Below are positions 58,803-64,000 of a DNA stretch of 64,000 nt, one piece after another; position 1 is the stretch's first letter; the number at the start of each line of letters is the position of its first letter. Source of the DNA: Bog-473 sp963836605 (GTDB lineage Bacteria; Actinomycetota; Acidimicrobiia; Acidimicrobiales; RAAP-2); contig CAWIKB010000011.1 in assembly GCA_963836605.1 (NCBI GenBank), forward strand, positions 434,001 to 498,000, written 5' to 3'. The position numbers and the translations under genes are program-made. Below the pieces are notes generated by a model. The model was given only the letters and a program-made list of their open reading frames with translations. It was not told the DNA's origin and did no database searches.

Positions 58803-61175
58803 TCACGGCACGGGGATGGACAGGGCCACCGGGAGCGGCTCGGCATGGACGATGGCCAGCCGCTTCGTCGGTCTGGTGAGGGCCACATAGAGGGTGCGCA
58901 ACCCTCGTGTCGTAGCCACCGGCGGTCCGTCGGCGGCCGCGTCCTCGCCTACCGCGGCGACCAGGGCGGGCTCGACCACCACCACGGCGTCGAACTCGAG
59001 TCCGTTGGTCTGATCGGCGGGGAGGACCACCAGGTTGGCGGCCAGCCCCTGGCCGAGTGGATCACGCGGATCGGTCGGGTGCAGGCCGGCGTCCTCGAGG
59101 GCGCGACCGATCTCGGCCAAGAGCACCGCCGGCCCGAGCACCGCCACCCGGCCGCCGGAGACGGCCGCCACCTCATCTCCGGTGACCGCGGCCACCGTCG
59201 CGGCCAGGCCCGACCGTGATGCCGCCACCAGGCGGGGCGTGAACCCGGATTGCCGCACCGGACGGGGCGGCGTGATGGTCGGCGCCGCCACCGCCAGCAC
59301 CTGCTCGGCCACCGCCACGACCTCCGACGGCGTGCGGTAGCTCACCGTGAGCTCGACCAGGCGGGTCTCCTTCCGGGGGCTGAGATGCCGGGTGATGTCA
59401 TCCCAACCCTGCGGCGCCCAGGGCCCGGTGGCCTGGGCGATGTCGCCCACCACCGTCATCGAACCCGAGAGCGACCGGCGGGCCAGCATGCGCAGTTGCA
59501 GGGGGGAGAGGTCCTGCACCTCGTCGACCACGATGTGCCCGAAGGAACGAATGTCGTCGTCTCCCGAGGCGACCGCCCCCGGGCCCGGCGCGGGCGACGC
59601 GGCCAACCCCTGCGGCCAGAAACCCCCTTCCTGAGCGCTCCCTTCCTCGGCGCGCTTCTGGCGGGTGCGGTTCGGGCGCGCCGCGGCCCGGCGGGGGCCC
59701 AGCAACGTGCGCGCCTCGTCGATCAGTGCGGCATCGGCTGCCGTCCACGGCACCTCGTCGAGTGCTGCACCGCGGGCGCGGTAGAGCCGCTGCGCCTCAT
59801 CGACGCCGAGGACGCCCTTGCCGGCCTCGGCCAGGAGAGGACGAGCGCCCAGGAGGTCGTGCAGGAACTCGTGCGGCGAGAGGCGGGGCCACATGCGGTC
59901 CAGGGCCTCGGCCACCTCGGGCACGCGGCGCAACCGCCGCGCCAGGTCGGCCTGTGCCTCGGCGCTCTGCTCCTCGTTCTCCTCCGCCGGCTCGGCTCCA
60001 CGGGTGAGCCGGGTGCGGTAGTCGTTGGCCAGGGCCTGGACCACCTGGGATTCGACGAAACGTCGCCGGGCGTTGTGGGTCCCCGGACGCCGGCGGGCCG
60101 TGGCGATGATCTCTTCGGTGAGGCGGCACCGGAGGCGCAGCACGCCCGCGCCGAAGGGGATCTCCACGTCGTGCCGCAGCGGCCGCTGGCGGGTCCGCAC
60201 GGCCCGGTCGAGCACTTTCACCATCCGCACGTCGCCCTTGAGCTTGGCCACGGCGCCCTCGTCCACCCCGCGGACCTTGACCTCGGGCACCAGGCCGGCA
60301 ACGGTCGAGAGACTGACGCCGGTCTCCCCCAGCGACGGCAGGACCTGCTCGATGTAGCGCAGGAAGAGCGGATTGGGGCCCACCACCAGGACCCCCTGTC
60401 GCTCCAACGGGAAGCGATGCGTGTAGAGGAGATAGGCGGCCCGGTGCAGGGCCACCGCGGTCTTGCCGGTGCCCGGTCCGCCCTGGACGACCAGGACGCC
60501 GGAAAGCGGCGAACGGATGATCTCGTCCTGCTCGCGTTGGATGGTGCCGATGATGTCGCCCATGTGGCCGGTGCGGGCCTGGCCGAGGGCCGAGAGCAGG
60601 GCACCGGGACCGCCCAGCACCATGCCTTCGGAGAGCAGGCGCTCCCCCGCCTCGTCCGAGGCTTGCGCATCGGGCAGCGGCAGGATCGGGGCACCCGGCG
60701 CCCGTGACGGGTCGACGAAGTACTCGTCCTCGAGGCCGAGCACGGTCCGGCCCCGCACGGCCAGGTGACGGCGGCGGGCCAGGCCCTGGGAATCGAGCCC
60801 GGTGGCCCGGTAGAACGGCTCGGCCACCGGGGCGCGCCAGTCGACGACGAGTGGCTCGTGGTCGGGACCCGACACCGCCAGGCGACCGATGTGGAAGGAC
60901 TCGCCCAGCACCGAGCCGTCTCCGTTGTCCGACTCGGGAAAGCGATCGATGCGGCCGAAGTAGAGCGCCTGGTCGCCGATGTCCAGCTGCTCGAGCCGGG
61001 CCAGGCTGGTGCGCACCACGATGTCCCGTTCGGTTCGAGATTGGAACGTGCCGCCCCGGCCCAGGTCGAGGACACCTTGGAGCATGTGCCGCGCCTCGCC
61101 CCGCATGGCCTCGAGGCCGTCGTGGGCGCGATTGAGAAACTCCTGCTCAGCCTCCAGATCGGGATGGTTCGGCAC
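58803..61175 (-). CDS. HelD/HelR-type RNA polymerase-associated helicase
   Basis: Superfamily 1 ATPase of 790 residues. The N-terminal part is coiled-coil (AEQEFLNRAHDGLEAMRGEARHML). Walker A is VVQGGPGTGKTAVALHRAAYLLY, Walker B HIVVDEVQDLSPLQLRML, motif VI LYVALTRPTKRLAI. This layout fits HelD, which recycles stalled RNA polymerase; actinobacterial HelR proteins of this type can displace rifampicin from the polymerase. Length and the primary-channel-arm position match that class, but resistance cannot be read from sequence. GTG 61175 has AAAGGGGCGAGG upstream. Divergent from the heme operon. Confidence 0.9.
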   Translation of the reverse strand: MPNHPDLEAEQEFLNRAHDGLEAMRGEARHMLQGVLDLGRGGTFQSRTERDIVVRTSLARLEQLDIGDQALYFGRIDRFPESDNGDGSVLGESFHIGRLAVSGPDHEPLVVDWRAPVAEPFYRATGLDSQGLARRRHLAVRGRTVLGLEDEYFVDPSRAPGAPILPLPDAQASDEAGERLLSEGMVLGGPGALLSALGQARTGHMGDIIGTIQREQDEIIRSPLSGVLVVQGGPGTGKTAVALHRAAYLLYTHRFPLERQGVLVVGPNPLFLRYIEQVLPSLGETGVSLSTVAGLVPEVKVRGVDEGAVAKLKGDVRMVKVLDRAVRTRQRPLRHDVEIPFGAGVLRLRCRLTEEIIATARRRPGTHNARRRFVESQVVQALANDYRTRLTRGAEPAEENEEQSAEAQADLARRLRRVPEVAEALDRMWPRLSPHEFLHDLLGARPLLAEAGKGVLGVDEAQRLYRARGAALDEVPWTAADAALIDEARTLLGPRRAAARPNRTRQKRAEEGSAQEGGFWPQGLAASPAPGPGAVASGDDDIRSFGHIVVDEVQDLSPLQLRMLARRSLSGSMTVVGDIAQATGPWAPQGWDDITRHLSPRKETRLVELTVSYRTPSEVVAVAEQVLAVAAPTITPPRPVRQSGFTPRLVAASRSGLAATVAAVTGDEVAAVSGGRVAVLGPAVLLAEIGRALEDAGLHPTDPRDPLGQGLAANLVVLPADQTNGLEFDAVVVVEPALVAAVGEDAAADGPPVATTRGLRTLYVALTRPTKRLAIVHAEPLPVALSIPVP

Positions 61176-61294
61176 CTCGCCCCTTTCTCCCCTGGCCCGT
61201 CAGGGAAACGGTTCAGCTTAGGCGACAGCCGACGACGGGGAGGCACGGCACACGCCGCCTACGATGATCCGGCCGGAACAGCGAAAGGACGACC

Positions 61295-61474
61295 ATGCTG
61301 ATCTCAACCATGAACGACGTGCCTGGCCACCAGGTCACGACGGTGCTCGGAGAGGTATTCGGCCTGACCGTACGCTCGCGCAACATCGGGTCCCAGTTCG
61401 TTTCCGCCTTCACATCGGTGAAGGGCGGAGAGCTCAAGGGGATGACCGTCGTCGTCCTCGAGCCGCTCGCTTGA
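61295..61474 (+). CDS. Truncated YbjQ-like (UPF0145) peptide
   Basis: Peptide of 59 residues from ATG 61295 that opens with MLISTMNDVPGHQVTTVLGEVFG and LTVRSRNIGSQF, the N-terminal half of YbjQ/UPF0145 heavy-metal-binding-like proteins (usually about 105 residues). After GGELKGMT the usual helix and second beta half are missing; VVVLEPLA ends it. The stop overlaps the hemE TTG in TTGA. AAAGGA lies before the ATG. It may be a genuine minimal version or a deletion product that now serves as a leader for hemE translation. Confidence 0.75.
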   Translation: MLISTMNDVPGHQVTTVLGEVFGLTVRSRNIGSQFVSAFTSVKGGELKGMTVVVLEPLA

Positions 61475-62532
61475 ACTCTCGGGTGGGCCAGGCGGAGCCC
61501 GGCCTCGTGCGGGCCTGCTTCCGACGGCCGGTGGCGCGGGTGCCGGTGTGGTTCATGCGCCAGGCCGGGCGGTCGCTGCCCGAATACCGCGCCGCCCGCG
61601 GTGAAGGCTCGATCCTCACGGCCATCGCCGATGCCCCGCTCGCGGCCGAGCTCACCATGCAGCCGGTCCGGCGCTACGGCGTGGACGCCGCCGTCTTGTT
61701 CTCCGACATCGTGGTGCCCATCCATGCCATCGGCTTCGGCGTCGACGTCGAGCCGGGCCGGGGCCCGGTCGTGGCCGAGCCCTTCCGCGGGGCCGATGAC
61801 CTGCGCCGGCTCCGTCCCCTCGAGGCGGAGGTCGACCTGCCCTATGTCATGGAAGCGGCCCGGCTGGTGGCCCGCGAACTGGAGGGGAGCGATGTGGCCC
61901 TCATCGGCTTCGCCGGCGCGCCGTTCACCGTGGCGAGCTATCTCATCGAAGGCGGACCCTCACGCACCTTCACCAAGGTGAAGTCGCTCATGCACGGGAA
62001 CCCTGTCCTGTGGGGACAGTTGATGGACCGGCTGGCCTCCTTGTCGGTGGCCTTCCTCCGGGCTCAGGTCGAAGCCGGGGCCCAGGCCGTCCAGCTCTTC
62101 GACAGCTGGGCCGGATCGCTCTCACCGGACGAGTACGACACCTTCGTCCTGCCCACGACGCGAGCGGTCTTCGAAGGGATCGCCGACCTCGGCGTGCCGA
62201 CCATCCTCTTCGGCGTGGGCACCGGTGAGCTCCTCACCCGCATGGCCACGACCGGAACCGACGTGATCGGAGTGGACTGGCGGGTGCCGCTCGACGCAGC
62301 CCGCCAGCGGGTGGGACCGGACCGGGCCGTCCAGGGCAACCTCGACCCCGCCCTCTGTGTGGCCCCCTGGCCCGTCGTCGCAGCGGCCACCCGTCAGGTG
62401 CTGGCCCGGGGAGCCGACGGGAGCGGGACGGGCCACATCTTCAATCTCGGGCACGGTGTCCTCCCCGAGGCCGACATCGGGATACTCGGTGCGGTGGTCG
62501 ACCTGGTACACGCAGAGACCGCCCAGGAATGA
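61471..62532 (+). CDS. hemE: Uroporphyrinogen decarboxylase
   Basis: HemE of 353 residues that converts uroporphyrinogen III to coproporphyrinogen III. Substrate-binding marks are VWFMRQAGRSLPEYR, ALFSDI-type sequence (VLFSDIVVPIHAIG), FAGAPFTVASYLIEGG and LFDSWAGSLSPDEY; C-terminal IFNLGHGVLPEADI. TTG 61471 is chosen for its four-base overlap with the preceding stop; GTG 61483 is an alternative. Followed directly by hemH and a HemG/HemY-type oxidase, a late heme operon. Confidence 0.95.
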   Translation: MNSRVGQAEPGLVRACFRRPVARVPVWFMRQAGRSLPEYRAARGEGSILTAIADAPLAAELTMQPVRRYGVDAAVLFSDIVVPIHAIGFGVDVEPGRGPVVAEPFRGADDLRRLRPLEAEVDLPYVMEAARLVARELEGSDVALIGFAGAPFTVASYLIEGGPSRTFTKVKSLMHGNPVLWGQLMDRLASLSVAFLRAQVEAGAQAVQLFDSWAGSLSPDEYDTFVLPTTRAVFEGIADLGVPTILFGVGTGELLTRMATTGTDVIGVDWRVPLDAARQRVGPDRAVQGNLDPALCVAPWPVVAAATRQVLARGADGSGTGHIFNLGHGVLPEADIGILGAVVDLVHAETAQE

Positions 62533-62538
62533 CGGCAC

Positions 62539-62600
62539 CGGGCGAAGCGGGAGGCACGGGCGAAGCGGGAGGCCCGGGCGAGCGGGAGGCCCGGGCGACG
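62539..62600. repeat. 18-bp tandem repeat at the hemH start with a one-base deletion
   Basis: CGGGCGAAGCGGGAGGC(A/C) occurs at 62539-62556 and 62557-62574, then at 62575-62591 with one A missing, followed by a partial copy. As codons each unit reads (P)GEAGG. The lost base breaks the frame from ATG 62529, which overlaps the hemE stop in ATGA. Confidence 0.85.
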
Positions 62601-63538
62601 TGGCGGCGCCGGGCCTCCCGGACGTCCCGACCGGCCTGCTCGTCATGGCGCACGGGACCCCGGCGAGCCCGGCCGAGATCGGGCCCTTCTACACCCGGAT
62701 CCGTCAGGGCCGGCCGCCCTCGGCCGAGCAGCTGGCCGACCTGGAACGGCGCTATGCCGCCATCGGCGGGACCTCTCCCCTCGGGGATCGGACGGCACGC
62801 CAGGTGGCCGGACTCCGGCGAGCACTCGACCGACGAGCCGGAGGTCATTTCCGGGTGTCGTTCGGGGCCAAGCACACCGCACCGCTCATTGAGGACGCCG
62901 CCGAGGAATTGCGGCGGGCCGGCCTGCGCCACGTGGTCGGCCTGGTCCTCACGCCGCACGGCACGTCGCGGGGATCGCAGGAGTACTTCGATCGGACCCG
63001 AGCGGCACTCGGGCCCGCGTGCCGTTTCACCCCTGTGCCGCCCTGGTACGGGCAGCCGGGCCTGGTGGCGCTCTGGGCGACCCGGGTGAACGACGCCCTG
63101 GCGGACCTGGGCGTCACCGCGCAGGCGCGGTACCCCGTCATCTTCACCGCGCACTCGGTGCCCGAAGCGGCGCGCGCCCAGGGTGACACGTACCCCCAAC
63201 AGCTGGAGGAGTCGGCCGACCTGGTGGCGTCGGCCGCCGGTATCGAGCGCTGGCAGGTGGCGTGGCAGAGCGCGGGGCGCACGCCCGGCCCCTGGCTCGG
63301 ACCTGACGTCGGCGACCTGGTGCGCCAGCTGGGGGGCGAGGACGGCACCGATGGCGTCGTGGTCTGCCCGCTCGGGTTCGTCGCCGACCATCTGGAGGTC
63401 CTCTACGACCTCGATATCGAGCTGGCGGCGATCGCCGCTCGATCGGGCCTGCGCTTCGCCCGCACGGCGTCGCTCAACGACGACGCCGCATTCATCAGTG
63501 TCCTGGCCGACGTCGTCTGCGCCGCCCGGCTGGATTGA
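62600..63538 (+). CDS. hemH: Ferrochelatase (coproporphyrin III/protoporphyrin)
   Basis: Ferrochelatase of 312 residues from GTG 62600. Landmarks are VMAHGTPASPAEIGPFYTRIRQG, VSFGAKHTAPLIEDA with the catalytic histidine, PVIFTAHSVPEAARAQGDTY, and VCPLGFVADHLEVLYDLDIE with the metal-site glutamate. In actinobacteria this enzyme inserts iron into coproporphyrin III. The original start may be ATG 62529, coupled to hemE and giving an N-terminal GEAGG repeat, but a one-base deletion in the 18-bp repeat puts it out of frame. The GTG start has no good Shine-Dalgarno sequence. Confidence 0.93.
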   Translation: MAAPGLPDVPTGLLVMAHGTPASPAEIGPFYTRIRQGRPPSAEQLADLERRYAAIGGTSPLGDRTARQVAGLRRALDRRAGGHFRVSFGAKHTAPLIEDAAEELRRAGLRHVVGLVLTPHGTSRGSQEYFDRTRAALGPACRFTPVPPWYGQPGLVALWATRVNDALADLGVTAQARYPVIFTAHSVPEAARAQGDTYPQQLEESADLVASAAGIERWQVAWQSAGRTPGPWLGPDVGDLVRQLGGEDGTDGVVVCPLGFVADHLEVLYDLDIELAAIAARSGLRFARTASLNDDAAFISVLADVVCAARLD

Positions 63539-63542
63539 GCCC

Positions 63543-64000
63543 GTGCCCCGCTCGCGTGTGGTGGTCGTCGGCGGCGGGATCAGCGGGTTGGCCGCAGCCT
63601 GGGAGCTGACCGGCGGGGCGGACGGGCCGGACCCCACCACGCCCGAGGTCATCCTCCTGGAATCGTCGACCCATCTCGGCGGCATGCTGCAGAGCCGGTC
63701 CTTCGGGGGTCGCATGGTGGATCTCGCGGCCGACGGCTTTCTCGGTCGCCGGCCCGAGGCCCTCGACCTGTGTCACGAACTCGGGCTCGAGGCAGCGCTC
63801 GTCCCCATCGGGGGCCGGGGCGCCGGGGTCTGGGCCCGCGGGCGGATCCGCCCGCTGCCCGAGAGCTTGGCCCTGGGCATCCCCACCCGCTTCTGGCCGT
63901 CGGCCCGAGCGGGAATCGTCGGACCGCGCGGGCAGCTGGGTCTGGCCCGTGATGCGTTGCTGCCCCGACCCGACCGGCGCGGGCCCATCGGCGACCGGTC
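63543..64000 (+). CDS. hemG: Protoporphyrinogen/coproporphyrinogen III oxidase, cut by window end
   Basis: Partial flavoprotein; about 152 residues are visible from GTG 63543. The dinucleotide-binding motif VVVVGGGISGLAAAWELTGG is at the N-terminus, followed by ILLESSTHLGGMLQSRSFGGRMVDLAADGFLGRRPEALDL, the amine-oxidase-like flavin region. It lies four bases after hemH, completing hemE-hemH-oxidase. In actinobacteria the enzyme (CgoX, also called HemY or HemG) oxidises coproporphyrinogen III to coproporphyrin III before iron insertion. The 3' end is outside the window. Confidence 0.93.
   Translation, partial: MPRSRVVVVGGGISGLAAAWELTGGADGPDPTTPEVILLESSTHLGGMLQSRSFGGRMVDLAADGFLGRRPEALDLCHELGLEAALVPIGGRGAGVWARGRIRPLPESLALGIPTRFWPSARAGIVGPRGQLGLARDALLPRPDRRGPIGDR

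Overview
The window is about 69% GC, densely coded on both strands, and looks like the chromosome of an actinobacterium, most probably an Acidimicrobiia-type lineage. The evidence is a mycofactocin locus, a mycothiol-dependent (MDMPI-family) enzyme, two LLM-type F420-dependent oxidoreductases, many acyl-CoA dehydrogenases, an actinobacterial bcc:aa3 respiratory chain (diheme QcrC, CtaF-type subunit IV), and hem genes of the kind used in the coproporphyrin route. The class assignment is an inference from gene content. No tRNA, rRNA, CRISPR array, prophage or insertion sequence was recognised.

Layout. 1-5.9 kb: a thiolase divergent from a pair of acyl-CoA dehydrogenases, then a four-gene leftward operon (MDMPI enzyme, ArsR-SRPBCC fusion, VOC protein, DUF1905 protein). 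6.1-8.1 kb: a two-gene alkylation repair operon (Ada/AlkA fusion and Ogt). 8.2-20.3 kb: accessory lipid and aldehyde metabolism, including SDRs, an amidohydrolase, a second acyl-CoA dehydrogenase pair (second member frameshifted), two LLM oxidoreductases, a tyrosine phosphatase, an MDR reductase, a DUF35 protein and an aldehyde dehydrogenase. 20.3-22.0 kb: a small, visibly lower-GC island with a methyltransferase. 22.0-24.2 kb: a TauD-type dioxygenase and a PLP decarboxylase-like enzyme.

24.2-32.8 kb is a rearranged mycofactocin locus. mftA-mftB-mftC-mftE-SDR run leftward, mftF is divergent from mftA, and mftD lies further away with a polytopic membrane protein and an NDMA-dependent alcohol dehydrogenase. 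The precursor is cut and modified by MftC and MftE, oxidised by MftD and glycosylated by MftF; the alcohol dehydrogenase and the SDR are the likely client enzymes. 32.9-46.9 kb holds a cyclase-family hydrolase, two divergent TetR regulators, an ABC exporter, a D-aminoacylase-type amidohydrolase, an alpha/beta hydrolase, DedA, a frameshifted GH1 glycosidase, membrane proteins, a crotonase, TatA and an MBL-fold hydrolase.

47-58.7 kb carries the terminal respiratory chain in two converging blocks, coxB-ctaD-ctaF rightward and ctaE-qcrC-qcrA-qcrB leftward, separated by an MFS transporter, a cupin, an SRPBCC-like protein, signal peptidase I and an SCO6745-like gene. 58.8-61.2 kb encodes a HelD-type helicase. 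61.3-64 kb starts a heme operon: a truncated YbjQ-like peptide, hemE, hemH and a protoporphyrinogen/coproporphyrinogen oxidase cut by the window end.

Three properties recur across the window. Many genes have a TANNNT box 6-9 bases before the start codon and no Shine-Dalgarno sequence, which points to leaderless mRNAs. Operon genes very often overlap by four bases (ATGA, GTGA, TTGA and one CTGA). Short tandem duplications of 10-31 bp are common in gaps and low-complexity ends, and single-base frameshifts interrupt two conserved genes and probably the start of hemH.
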